21,183 bases of DNA from NCBI GenBank assembly GCA_002381765.1, contig DFXX01000057.1, positions 1 to 21,183 on the forward strand. Reading direction: 5' to 3'. The position numbers were made by a program, and so were the translations under genes. The stretch comes from Bacteriovoracaceae bacterium UBA4097 (lineage in GTDB: Bacteria; Bdellovibrionota; Bacteriovoracia; Bacteriovoracales; Bacteriovoracaceae). The notes beneath the pieces were generated by a model, which saw only the letters and a list, made by a program, of their open reading frames with translations, was not told the origin of the DNA and made no database searches. Below, piece by piece: positions 1 to 8,401 of the stretch (the first letter of the stretch is position 1; every line of letters begins with the position of its first letter).

Positions 1-831
1 AAAGACGCATTTAAAAGATTAACCAAAGATAAGTGGGCCCTGGCCTCCTTAGTGGTGGTAGTGATTTATGCCGTAGTTGCTTTATTGTCAGCTGCTGGAA
101 TAATTGCTGCCGACTGGGCACAGGAAGTTGGTGCATCCAATCTTCCCCCAAGTGCTGAGCATCTTTTTGGTACTGATATTTTTGGAAGAAGTGTATTCTC
201 CAAAGTCGTCAGAGGTACTCAGGTTGCTATGTCGGTGGGCTTAGCTACTTCATTAATTGCTATTCCGATTGGCGTGATTCTAGGAGCCGTGGCCGGCTAT
301 TTCGGTGGTTGGGTAGATGACTTCATTACCTGGCTCTATACAACTTTCTCCTCTATTCCAAATATCATGCTGCTTATTTCTATTACCATGATTCTTGGTA
401 AGGGACTCTTTGCAGTTTATATTGCTTTGGGAGCGACCAGTTGGGTAACTCTTTGCCGACTTATCCGTGGTGAAGTGATGAAGCATAAAGAAAGAGAGTA
501 TGTTCAGGCGGCCAGTGCTATTGGTGGCGGACATATTAGAAAGCTATTTTTGCATATTCTTCCTAACGTAACTCATATTGTGATCATCAATACTTCCCTT
601 CAATTCCAGATTGCTATTAAGTCAGAAGTTATTCTGTCTTATCTAGGAATTGGTGTTCAAGGTGAGCCGAGTTGGGGAACGATGATCGATGATGCTAAAC
701 TTGAACTTGCTCGTGGCGTTTGGTGGCAGCTAGCGGGAGCTACCCTTGCTATGTTTGTTGTTGTTCTGGCGTTCAATTTATTGGGAGATGCTCTTCGTGA
801 CTCCCTTGATCCGAAGCTTAAAGGAAAATAG
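1..831 (+). CDS. ABC transporter permease, DppC/OppC family (5' partial)
   Basis: This is an inner-membrane permease subunit of a peptide/nickel/oligopeptide-type ABC importer. The reading frame is open from base 1 with no start codon in the window, so the true N-terminus lies upstream; the first visible residues (KDAFKRLTKDKWAL) look like the cytoplasmic stretch before TM1 in OppC/DppC. Hydrophobic segments follow, and the EAA loop that contacts the ATPase is clear at 499-573 (EYVQAASAIGGGHIRKLF then HILPN). The family motif FGTDIFGRSVFSKVVRG is also present. The stop is 2 nt before the fused ATPase gene, so the two are certainly co-transcribed. The second permease and the substrate-binding protein are probably upstream of the window. 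The substrate cannot be told from the sequence. Confidence 0.93.
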   Translation, partial: KDAFKRLTKDKWALASLVVVVIYAVVALLSAAGIIAADWAQEVGASNLPPSAEHLFGTDIFGRSVFSKVVRGTQVAMSVGLATSLIAIPIGVILGAVAGYFGGWVDDFITWLYTTFSSIPNIMLLISITMILGKGLFAVYIALGATSWVTLCRLIRGEVMKHKEREYVQAASAIGGGHIRKLFLHILPNVTHIVIINTSLQFQIAIKSEVILSYLGIGVQGEPSWGTMIDDAKLELARGVWWQLAGATLAMFVVVLAFNLLGDALRDSLDPKLKGK

Positions 832-833
832 AT

Positions 834-2549
834 ATGACATCACCACTTCTTTCCGTACGCGACCTTGTGGTTGAATTTCAAACCTCTGAAGGCATCACTC
901 GCGCGGTTAATAATATTTCATTTGATATCCCACACGGGAAAACTATCGGTATTGTTGGTGAATCGGGCTCTGGAAAGAGTGTGACCTCGCTGGCAGTCAT
1001 GGGTCTTCTTCAGAAGCCAGCCGCTATCATTCCACAAGGTCAGATTCTATTTAATGGAACAGATCTCTTAAAGTGTAATGAAAATCAGATGCGCGACCTC
1101 AGGGGGAATCAGATTTCCATGATTTTCCAGGAGCCGATGACTTCTCTGAATCCAGTATTCAAAGTAGGGGAGCAGATTGCTGAAACCCTAAGAATACATA
1201 AGGGCATGTCTCCAAAAGTTGCTTGGGAGAAAGCCGTTGATCTCATGGATCAGGTAGGAATTCCTAATCCAAAAGAGAGTGCTCATAAATACCCGCACGA
1301 GATGTCAGGTGGTCAAAAGCAAAGGGTAATGATCGCCATGGCGATTTCTTGTGATCCGAAACTTTTGATCGCAGATGAGCCAACGACTGCACTTGATGTA
1401 ACAATTCAAAAGCAGGTTCTTGAACTTCTTCATGATCTTCAGCAGAAGTACAAGATGAGTATGATGTTTATTACTCACGACTTGGGTGTCATTGGAGATA
1501 TTGCCGATGATGTGGTGGTTATGTACCGCTCGAATGTCGTGGAGAAAAATAATGCTAAAGAAATTTTCACTACGGCCTCACATCCCTATACCAAAGGACT
1601 TCTTGCTTGCCGTCCGAAGTTAGGAGCAAACCCAAGACGACTTCTTACTGTTAGTGATTTCATGACAGAAGATGGAGCAGAGAAACAAATAACGGCCGAA
1701 AGAGTACAGGTCTTTGAAAAGGATTCTCTTCCTGAAGTGAAGAGTGATGTTCTTCTTGAAGTTAAAAATCTTGTTACTCAGTTTCCGATTAAAGGTGGAA
1801 TTCTAGGTCGAACCGTTGATCATATGCGTGCCGTGAATGACGTAAGCTTCACATTGCAGAAAGGTAAAACACTTGGTCTGGTAGGAGAGTCTGGGTGTGG
1901 TAAGACAACACTTGGTCGCTCTATCCTTCGACTGATAGAGCCTGCTTCCGGAAATATCATCTATAATGGAAAAGATATTACGCATGTTTATGCTGAAGAG
2001 CTTCGTCTACTTCGCAGAAAAATGCAGATCATTTTCCAAGATCCATATTCTTCTCTTAATCCACGCATGACGATTACCGAGATTCTAACTGAGCCACTTA
2101 ATATCCATAAAGTGGGTGGTTCCAGAAAGGAGCGTGTTGATATGGCCAAGGAGCTTCTTGAGAAGGTTGGACTTAGTTCTACTCTCATGAATCGTTATCC
2201 GCATGAATTCTCCGGTGGTCAGAGACAAAGAATTTGTATCGCTCGTGCGCTTATGCTTCGTCCAGAATTTGTAATTTGCGATGAATCGGTCTCGGCCCTG
2301 GATGTGTCTGTTCAGGCCCAGGTATTAAATCTTCTATTGGATCTTCAGCAAGAGTTTGGTCTTACTTATATCTTCATTTCTCACGATCTTAGCGTTGTTA
2401 ACTTCATTGCCGATGAAGTGGGCGTGATGAATGCTGGTAAGATTATCGAGATGGATAAGGCGAGCAAGATCTATAAAAATCCTCGTGAGGAATATACCAG
2501 AGCTCTGCTATCTGCAATCCCTAAAGGTGAAGCTGGCCTATTACGCTAG
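834..2549 (+). CDS. Fused double ATP-binding protein of a peptide/nickel ABC importer (DppD-DppF type)
   Basis: The 571-residue cytoplasmic ATPase carries two complete nucleotide-binding domains in one chain, as in GsiA/YejF-type proteins. NBD1 has Walker A GESGSGKS at 42-49, signature MSGGQ at 157-161 and Walker B LLIADE at 177-182. NBD2 has Walker A GESGCGKT at 351-358, signature FSGGQ at 459-463 and Walker B FVICDE at 479-484. Each NBD ends in the oligopeptide-family extension (PYTKGLL near 251, EYTRALLSAIP near 553). All catalytic motifs are intact. It would power the permease encoded 2 nt upstream. The 3' end overlaps the convergent symporter gene by 9 bp, with no obvious terminator between them. 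Confidence 0.95.
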   Translation: MTSPLLSVRDLVVEFQTSEGITRAVNNISFDIPHGKTIGIVGESGSGKSVTSLAVMGLLQKPAAIIPQGQILFNGTDLLKCNENQMRDLRGNQISMIFQEPMTSLNPVFKVGEQIAETLRIHKGMSPKVAWEKAVDLMDQVGIPNPKESAHKYPHEMSGGQKQRVMIAMAISCDPKLLIADEPTTALDVTIQKQVLELLHDLQQKYKMSMMFITHDLGVIGDIADDVVVMYRSNVVEKNNAKEIFTTASHPYTKGLLACRPKLGANPRRLLTVSDFMTEDGAEKQITAERVQVFEKDSLPEVKSDVLLEVKNLVTQFPIKGGILGRTVDHMRAVNDVSFTLQKGKTLGLVGESGCGKTTLGRSILRLIEPASGNIIYNGKDITHVYAEELRLLRRKMQIIFQDPYSSLNPRMTITEILTEPLNIHKVGGSRKERVDMAKELLEKVGLSSTLMNRYPHEFSGGQRQRICIARALMLRPEFVICDESVSALDVSVQAQVLNLLLDLQQEFGLTYIFISHDLSVVNFIADEVGVMNAGKIIEMDKASKIYKNPREEYTRALLSAIPKGEAGLLR

Positions 2550-3995
2550 CTTCACTGGTCTCATCCTGGAGTAGATCTTCAGAAATAAGAGGGCCATCAA
2601 GCATCCCCAGTAAACATTCAGATTCCAATTCCAATCAAGAACTTGTGTATTGAGATACACTCCCAGGGTGCCGAAAGCATAGGCACCCGCTACGCTTTTT
2701 GCACTAAGCGTGTAGGGAAACCATTTTTTAATTATAACCTTACTTAAGAATAATCCCAGCAATGGACCTGCTGTCCAGGATTGAACCTTTAAACCTAACA
2801 TCAAAAGACCATCATTTTTGGAAGCGATAACGGCAATAGTAAAAAGAAGAACCGTTATGACAATAGTATCCATGAAGGAATCGATTTTTATGTTCTCAAT
2901 CTTTCTTTTAGGAAGAATATCATTATAGACCGTGGCACAAAGAGCGTTAATGGTTGAATCGAGTGTACTCATAGTTGCGGCCAAAACTCCTGCCACCATT
3001 AGCCCTCTGATGCCTGGAGGAAAGTGGTTAACGATGAAGTAGGAGAAGAGATGGTCTGCACTTTCGACTCCGACGGGGAGACCTTGTCCTTGATAATGGC
3101 TCCATAGTAGAGCTCCTACCCCTAGAAAGAGAAAGCCAACGGCAATCGACATGAAGGAGGAAAAGAAGATTGCTTGCTGGGCGCGTTTCATACTTTTATT
3201 AGCAGTCAATCGTTGAGCGAAATCTTGATCAACTCCATGAGTGGCCATATCAAATAAGATTCCTCCCATGATTCCGAAGATGAAAGGAAGAGGATTACTA
3301 AGATCAAAAAAAGATGTCTTACCAGCAGAATGCGCTAAATTCATCATTTCGCCCCAGCTGTTACCGCTGACTTCGGGTATGAGATAGTGGGCGATCAGGC
3401 CACCTGATATAAAAAGACCCATCTGTAGGATATCGGTTCTCACTACCGCTTTTAATCCACCTATTAAGGTATAGATAAAAGTCATCAAGGTTACAGTGGC
3501 GAGTCCAAAGTAAATATTTATCCCCATAAAGTGAGAAACCAAGATGGCCCCAGAAAATAGTCTCACTCCAACAGAGAGAAGCTTAGCGATGCTGTAAAAA
3601 AGGGCGACTGCTCTTTGTCCCGAAGGCAGTCCGGAGTGTTTGGCCATGACTTCATAAATGGTAAGACCTTCATTATAGATCTTGGGAAGAAAAACCAAAG
3701 CGATCACTAGGCGGCCAATGATGGCCCCCATATATATCTGTACAAAAGAAAAGTCGGTATTGAAGGCAAAAGCTGGAATGCCTAAGAAGGTTAAGGCCGA
3801 GACTTCTGTGGCAATGATGGAGCAAATACTCTCGGGAAAGGTTAAAGACTTTCCTGCCAGGTATTTTTCCTGAGCTAATTGCTCAGGAGTTGAGCCGGAG
3901 GATGGAACTAATTTACCTGCCTTTAGAGCTAAGAAGAAAACCAGTCCAATATAGCCCAGTATAACCCACCAATCTATCAGCATCATATCCATCAT
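2541..3995 (-). CDS. Sodium:solute symporter family (SSF/SLC5-like) membrane transporter
   Basis: This 484-residue, very hydrophobic protein has the length and segment pattern of LeuT-fold SSF transporters. The family signature is seen as IGGLKAVVRTDILQ (178-191). The SGLT-like motif GVDQDFAQR (254-262) and the TM8 motif AATMSTLDSTIN (339-350), whose Ser/Thr pair corresponds to the Na2 sodium site of vSGLT, are also present. It most resembles the sugar/vitamin (SLC5A) branch rather than PutP, but the substrate is not predictable. The start is the first of several Met codons (MMDMM); an AGGAG box at 4000-4004 (reverse strand) supports the first or second ATG. It is a single-gene unit divergent from the HD-GYP gene. 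Confidence 0.93.
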   Translation of the reverse strand: MMDMMLIDWWVILGYIGLVFFLALKAGKLVPSSGSTPEQLAQEKYLAGKSLTFPESICSIIATEVSALTFLGIPAFAFNTDFSFVQIYMGAIIGRLVIALVFLPKIYNEGLTIYEVMAKHSGLPSGQRAVALFYSIAKLLSVGVRLFSGAILVSHFMGINIYFGLATVTLMTFIYTLIGGLKAVVRTDILQMGLFISGGLIAHYLIPEVSGNSWGEMMNLAHSAGKTSFFDLSNPLPFIFGIMGGILFDMATHGVDQDFAQRLTANKSMKRAQQAIFFSSFMSIAVGFLFLGVGALLWSHYQGQGLPVGVESADHLFSYFIVNHFPPGIRGLMVAGVLAATMSTLDSTINALCATVYNDILPKRKIENIKIDSFMDTIVITVLLFTIAVIASKNDGLLMLGLKVQSWTAGPLLGLFLSKVIIKKWFPYTLSAKSVAGAYAFGTLGVYLNTQVLDWNWNLNVYWGCLMALLFLKIYSRMRPVKLA

Positions 3996-4020
3996 TTAAC
4001 TCCTGAAAGTGAAGTCTATG

Positions 4021-4127
4021 TTACCTAATGAATATCGTCCACTATCTGGAGCAAAGTTCTTATGAGAAGACTCTTAATTATATATGTCAGATACCGATTA
4101 GGTAGTGAGAACTATTAGGTTTATATA
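4021..4127. promoter_or_regulatory. Divergent regulatory region with three ATTAGGT boxes
   Basis: The 132-bp gap between the symporter and HD-GYP genes holds the heptamer ATTAGGT twice in direct orientation (4097-4103 and 4114-4120, 17 bp apart) and once inverted (ACCTAAT, 4023-4029). The inverted pair extends to an 8-bp match (TACCTAAT / ATTAGGTA). Spacing and placement before a start codon at 4128 suggest operator sites, but this is inference. The region is AT-rich and convincing -35/-10 pairs are hard to choose. Confidence 0.3.
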
Positions 4128-5129
4128 ATGAAACACGCCTCTTTAAATCCTATTCAATTGCCCATTCGGGAATTCGCGAAAAAGAATATTTGCGATGGAC
4201 ATCTGTATCTGGCAACCAAAGAAGGCCGAAAATTTTATCTCATGAAGCCAGGACTATTTGTAGATCCTGCTTTCATTAAGAAGCATGCTCCTCATAACAC
4301 TATTTTCGAATTTACCCCTGTGGTGAATGAAGAAGTTAAAGAACGCTTTAATGTTCTTTTTAAAGAGTTGTTGTATTTGAAATTTGAGCGCGATCTGAGA
4401 GTTAAAACTTTTGAGATCGTGAGCTTCTTTCAAAAAGCTTATACAGGTAAAGAGCATATACTCAGTTTTGCTTCTGTTTGTTTTGAAAACTTCAATAAAA
4501 TACCTGAGGAAGCATTATTAAAGATGCACAACACAGACATGCATCTTTTTAGAAAGTCTCTTTATTCTGCAGCCTTTGCAGTCATTATAGCCATGTCTAA
4601 TGATTACTATCATCCACTCATGTTGAGAGACTTTTTCAACGTAACTTTTGCTCAGGATATGGGGCTCTGTGAAAGTGAGTACAGTTATTATGTGGCCCAA
4701 GCTTGCAATATAGAGAATAGAATGCCAGGCAGTGGTAAAGCTTGGATGGTAAAAGAAGGTGCTACTCCTTCTGAAGTAAATGTATTTCTGGAGCATCCTC
4801 GAAAGAGTTACGATTTTTTAAAACAAGCTCCCGATATTCTTGCCTTCAACGAATTAGCAGAAATCGCTCTTTATCAGCATGAATTAGCTGATGGAAGAGG
4901 ATTTCCTCGCGGAGTTCATAAGGGACTTATCTCTAGTTGGGAGTCTATTGTGATTCTGGCCGATTCCCTGGTTGAGATTGAAGATCAACATCATTTTGAG
5001 AATGAGGTTATTTCTTATATTTTAAATTTTCAGAATGAAAAATTAAAAGACCTCCCTGTAGGTAAGGTTTATAAAAAACTTTGTCTTAACCTTCAATACT
5101 TTGTGAATGCGAAGGAGGGCGGAGCTTGA
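4128..5129 (+). CDS. Degenerate HD-GYP domain protein (likely non-catalytic cyclic-di-GMP-related regulator)
   Basis: The 333-residue soluble protein has an N-terminal module of about 60 residues (DGHLYLATKEGRKFYLMKPG, then a predicted beta/alpha stretch) like that often found before HD-GYP domains. A C-terminal HD-GYP-like fold covers about 135-300. Diagnostic positions line up: H139xxR142 for the first helix, Q176-D177-M-G where HD-GYP has HDxGK, LEHP at 221-224, Q250-H251-E where the family has HHE, and DGRGFPRG at 255-262 where it has DGxGYPxG. The metal-binding HD is therefore QD, HHE is QHE and GYP is GFP, so phosphodiesterase activity is doubtful and a binding or scaffold role is more likely. 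The start has only a weak AGG upstream. The gene is coupled to the coiled-coil gene by a 4-bp overlap. Confidence 0.75.
   Translation: MKHASLNPIQLPIREFAKKNICDGHLYLATKEGRKFYLMKPGLFVDPAFIKKHAPHNTIFEFTPVVNEEVKERFNVLFKELLYLKFERDLRVKTFEIVSFFQKAYTGKEHILSFASVCFENFNKIPEEALLKMHNTDMHLFRKSLYSAAFAVIIAMSNDYYHPLMLRDFFNVTFAQDMGLCESEYSYYVAQACNIENRMPGSGKAWMVKEGATPSEVNVFLEHPRKSYDFLKQAPDILAFNELAEIALYQHELADGRGFPRGVHKGLISSWESIVILADSLVEIEDQHHFENEVISYILNFQNEKLKDLPVGKVYKKLCLNLQYFVNAKEGGA
5112..5118 (+). promoter_or_regulatory. Strong Shine-Dalgarno fixing a TTG start
   Basis: AAGGAGG lies 7 nt before the TTG at 5126, inside the end of the HD-GYP-like gene. It supports the unusual TTG start of the coiled-coil gene and translational coupling through the TTGA overlap (5126-5129). 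Confidence 0.75.
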
Positions 5130-8128
5130 CCGATAAACAAAGAACTCTCGCTATTCTTAATCTCACAGGAGAGCTTGCGCCCGAGCTCGGAGAGTACTTT
5201 GCTAAAAACGGTATCAAGGTCATCGATCCATTGACGAGTAGTGAAAAAGCAGATTGGACTCATATTCTGACTAAAGACATCCATGACTTTGGTCTTCTAA
5301 GAAAGACTTATAAGACTTTAGAAAAAGACATTAAGCTAATCTCTCTTACTAAAGTTAATGATATCCAGAATTTTATTGTGAGTCATGGGAAGCTCATTTT
5401 TGATGAATTATGGATGAGTGGGCCGTTGGGCCCATTTATTCTGGATAAGTTCTTTCAGGAATATGCAGGAATTAATTTGGGAGACAATTATCCTACGTTT
5501 AAGGAACGAGGTGCTTTTAATATCACCAATCCTTTTAATACTGGAGAATACCTGGATCAGATGGTCCATCAGGCCTTTACCGATGGTGTTGCAGCATTAT
5601 CAGTTAAAACTTTCTTTGATCATCTTTTGATGTTCTTAACAGGATTAAAAAATAAGAAGAAAATAGGTCTTCCTATCGAAGTTACCTATGGAACTTTTGA
5701 CGGTATCTTTGGTGTCCAACTCCACTTCTTTACGCAGGACTTAATGCTGGAAGATGTCTCTTCTTGTCTTTCCAGTACAATCTGTAAGAAGGCAGAAGAA
5801 CATCTTTTGAATATCTCGGTACAATCAGCTGATTTTTTTGATTTTACCTTTCTCTCACAAGTTAACAAGGTCGTTGTAACCGGTCTTTGGACCAAAGATG
5901 AGAAGATTAAAATTGAAAATAGAGGATTGATGTTTGCCAATCTTTCTTCAGCAGCCACCTTACCTAGTTATCCAACAGAAGGTATTACTTCTTCGCTTCT
6001 TGTTCGACCAGAGATCGAGGACATGTCTGGAAAGATTATTCTTCCGGATGCCCCTCAAGATGAAGAAGTGAAGAGAATCTCTGGTAAGAAAATGAGCGAA
6101 GCTCTTGCCCAAAAGATTTCTTCTTCCCTTGATTTTGAAAAAGTAAAACAAATTATCAAAGGGAATATCGATGAGGATACCTTTGCCCAAGTTGTTTCTG
6201 GAAGTGTTGAAACTGAAGAGGGTAAGGTTATTCTGGGTTCCGATGAAGAGATGAAGGAAATTCTTAATCTCGTTAAAGGATCGGTTGAAGAGCAAAAAGA
6301 TATCTATCGCATCAGTGGTCAGAAGTTAGATCCTGATAATTTTGCCATCAAGGTTTCATCCGGTCTGATGGATAAGGCCAAAGATGATGATGTCATGAAG
6401 TTAAAGGCCCTTGGGCAGAAGCTTCCTGAAAGTATCAAAACAGGACTTTTTGATTTTGCTAAAAAACTTAATAAGCCGGTGGAAGATCTCTCTCTCACAG
6501 ACATTAATGCCTTCCAGAATTTTGAAATTCCAAAGCTCATTAAAGCCCATACCACCATCATTGGTTCTCAACATAAAGCCCTTATAAATGATCTAAGGAT
6601 TAAGCTTGATAATGGACTTAAAGCAGAGTTCATGGAGGATTCGGTTGATAAGGTCATAGCGTCTATCAAGACTCCTGAGGATGAAGCTCGAGTTATGGAG
6701 CTGTTAAAGACGAGTTTAAAGAACTCACTAGACAGTAATTTCCATCTCTCAGAGAAAGACTCTATTACGCAAGAAGAAGAAAATATCTTGGTGAAGTCTC
6801 TTAGTTCTTCTTTCAAAGAAGATGAAGACACCATCAGACAAATTATCGTCGATAAAATTGAAGCAAAAGCCAATCCTCTTTTCACTAAAGAAGAAAGTGA
6901 GGCGGAGAAAGAGCTGCGAAGGCAACTGGCGATAGTTAATCATGATAATGCAAATCTGGTGGCAAAACTCAGAACACTCATGGCAGAGGTTAAAGTTCTC
7001 AAAGATACTAAGAGTAGTGTTGCCGAAGTACAGGCCAAAGCTCAAGAAGAGGCGGATGCTCAGGTCTCATCAGTTATCGTTGATAATGACGAAGAATTAA
7101 GACAGCACTTCCAGGAAAAACTCGCTCAACAAGAAGCTTTGAGCGAGAAGGACCAAGAAACTTTGAAATCTCTACTGGAAAGAGAAGCTAAGTTAATTAA
7201 CGAAGCTAAGCAAGAAGAGATTAAGGCGAAGAAAGTTCATATCGAATCGGCCAAGAAAGAAAGTATGTTTGTTCAAGAGTACGAGAAGGTGAACAGGCAG
7301 CTCAGGGCAAAAGATCTTATGTTTAATAAGATCAAGGAAACCGTTCAGAAGATTACGGATAAGAAAGATTTTGAGATCAATGATCTTAAGCAGAAGCTTG
7401 ATCAAGTTACCCGTGCCCTGGCTGCAGGACCATCTCAGTCTCAGTCCAATATCATGCGGGATCTGGAAAAACAGAATCAGAATTTATCCAAGATGCTTGA
7501 GGTTTATAAGGTTAAGGTTTCTAGCCTTGCTACCAATATTCAATCCAAGGCCGATGATAGCACGAGCAAAGATGAAGTTAGACGAATACAGATGATGAAT
7601 AACCAGCTTAAGAATCAGTTCGAAGCGGCGAAAAAAGAACTCAGTAAATTCCAAACCAAGATTAGCACCGATGCGGCCCAAATAAATTCATTGAGGGCAG
7701 AGAATCTCAAGTTAGAATTTGAACTCAGAAGGGCCTCTTCCGAGGCGAGTCAAAAAGGAGCAACTGTTGAAAGTGGGGATACTCAGGAGACTCTGAAAAA
7801 GATTACTGCTCAAAATCAAATTCTTGAGAATCAACTCAAGGATGCTGTTACTAAACTAAAAGATATGGAGCTCAGGTTCGGGGATTCTCAGAAGAATCAA
7901 CGGGTGCAGAACTCCACAGATAACACTGTTAATACAAAGATTAATCAGCTGGAGGGAAGTGTTAAAAAGCTTACTCAGGATCTTATTGAGAGCCGAAATC
8001 AGTTGAATGAACTGAAGAAGGATTCCAATAAGCTTCGCCAGGAGAAAACCGCCCTTCAGAACCAGCTAGATCGCATGAAAAAAGAGGCCCAAAAGGCAGC
8101 CACGAAAAAAACTGGTAAAGCTGCTTAA
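5126..8128 (+). CDS. Large coiled-coil protein with N-terminal alpha/beta region (possible scaffold)
   Basis: This 1000-residue acidic/lysine-rich protein has no signal peptide or membrane segment, so it is probably cytoplasmic. Residues 1-90 read as a Rossmann- or receiver-like alpha/beta segment without a recognisable nucleotide or phosphorylation motif. Residues 130-280 form a second globular part containing PFNTGEYLDQMVHQAF. Residues 314-420 contain degenerate repeats (RISGKKM / RISGQKL, and IIKGNIDE / VVSGSVET / LVKGSVEE). From about 590 to 990 the chain is heptad-rich coiled coil, broken by a Ser/Gln stretch near 768-775, and it ends in a Lys/Ala-rich basic tail. I do not recognise a named family. 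The layout (small globular head plus long coiled coil) recalls gliding-motility scaffolds AglZ/FrzS of Myxococcus, but only by architecture. Coupling to a degenerate HD-GYP protein suggests the two act together. Confidence 0.85.
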   Translation: MTDKQRTLAILNLTGELAPELGEYFAKNGIKVIDPLTSSEKADWTHILTKDIHDFGLLRKTYKTLEKDIKLISLTKVNDIQNFIVSHGKLIFDELWMSGPLGPFILDKFFQEYAGINLGDNYPTFKERGAFNITNPFNTGEYLDQMVHQAFTDGVAALSVKTFFDHLLMFLTGLKNKKKIGLPIEVTYGTFDGIFGVQLHFFTQDLMLEDVSSCLSSTICKKAEEHLLNISVQSADFFDFTFLSQVNKVVVTGLWTKDEKIKIENRGLMFANLSSAATLPSYPTEGITSSLLVRPEIEDMSGKIILPDAPQDEEVKRISGKKMSEALAQKISSSLDFEKVKQIIKGNIDEDTFAQVVSGSVETEEGKVILGSDEEMKEILNLVKGSVEEQKDIYRISGQKLDPDNFAIKVSSGLMDKAKDDDVMKLKALGQKLPESIKTGLFDFAKKLNKPVEDLSLTDINAFQNFEIPKLIKAHTTIIGSQHKALINDLRIKLDNGLKAEFMEDSVDKVIASIKTPEDEARVMELLKTSLKNSLDSNFHLSEKDSITQEEENILVKSLSSSFKEDEDTIRQIIVDKIEAKANPLFTKEESEAEKELRRQLAIVNHDNANLVAKLRTLMAEVKVLKDTKSSVAEVQAKAQEEADAQVSSVIVDNDEELRQHFQEKLAQQEALSEKDQETLKSLLEREAKLINEAKQEEIKAKKVHIESAKKESMFVQEYEKVNRQLRAKDLMFNKIKETVQKITDKKDFEINDLKQKLDQVTRALAAGPSQSQSNIMRDLEKQNQNLSKMLEVYKVKVSSLATNIQSKADDSTSKDEVRRIQMMNNQLKNQFEAAKKELSKFQTKISTDAAQINSLRAENLKLEFELRRASSEASQKGATVESGDTQETLKKITAQNQILENQLKDAVTKLKDMELRFGDSQKNQRVQNSTDNTVNTKINQLEGSVKKLTQDLIESRNQLNELKKDSNKLRQEKTALQNQLDRMKKEAQKAATKKTGKAA

Positions 8129-8136
8129 TCAAAATG

Positions 8137-8166
8137 TTGACAAAATACTTCAAAATTAGCGATACT
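8137..8166 (+). promoter_or_regulatory. Sigma70-type promoter of tRNA-Leu
   Basis: A perfect -35 TTGACA (8137-8142) is followed by an 18-nt spacer and -10 GATACT (8161-8166, 4 of 6 consensus). Transcription would start near 8173, about 10 nt before the mature tRNA. The -35 begins 9 nt after the upstream stop codon. Confidence 0.7.
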
Positions 8167-8182
8167 GACCATCCACATCAGT

Positions 8183-8265
8183 GCCCGGTTGGTGGAATTG
8201 GTAGACACGTTAGGCTTAGAACCTAATGAGCGATCGTGGGGGTTCGAGTCCCTCACCGGGCACCA
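8183..8265 (+). tRNA. tRNA-Leu, anticodon UAG
   Basis: The 83-nt gene folds as a class II tRNA. The acceptor stem GCCCGGT pairs with ACCGGGC (8255-8261), followed by discriminator A and an encoded CCA (8263-8265). The anticodon stem TTAGG/CCTAA encloses the loop CTTAGAA with anticodon TAG at 8217-8219, which reads CUA and probably other CUN leucine codons. The D arm contains the GGTGGAATTGGTAGACACG sequence typical of leucine tRNAs. A variable region of about 11 nt precedes the T arm (GGGGG, TTCGAGT, CCCTC). It has its own promoter and terminator, so it is a single-tRNA unit. Confidence 0.97.
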
Positions 8266-8281
8266 TCTTATAGCTCGATTT

Positions 8282-8314
8282 AAAAAAGACTGTCTGAAGA
8301 CGGTCTTTTTTTTT
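8282..8314 (+). terminator. Rho-independent terminator after tRNA-Leu
   Basis: The stem GACTGTC (8288-8294) / GACGGTC (8299-8305), with one G-T wobble and a TGAA loop, is preceded by an A-tract and followed by nine T residues (8306-8314). Confidence 0.9.
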
Positions 8315-8401
8315 GCCTTTTTCCTAACCAAGAAAATTGCTTCCTTTGAATCTGGCAACGGATGTGCAGAAAATGTAGTTATCTTTCTGAGGGAGGTAAC
8401 T

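Noticed and set aside
5686..7681. Several long minus-strand frames inside the coiled-coil gene
   Set aside because: They are low-complexity Leu/Phe/Ser/Ile-rich shadows of the Lys/Glu-rich coding strand, with no ribosome sites or family motifs.
8189..8401. Open frame extending the OsmC gene upstream through the tRNA-Leu
   Set aside because: It translates the tRNA and its terminator. The OsmC homology and a GGAGG site both point to ATG 8402.
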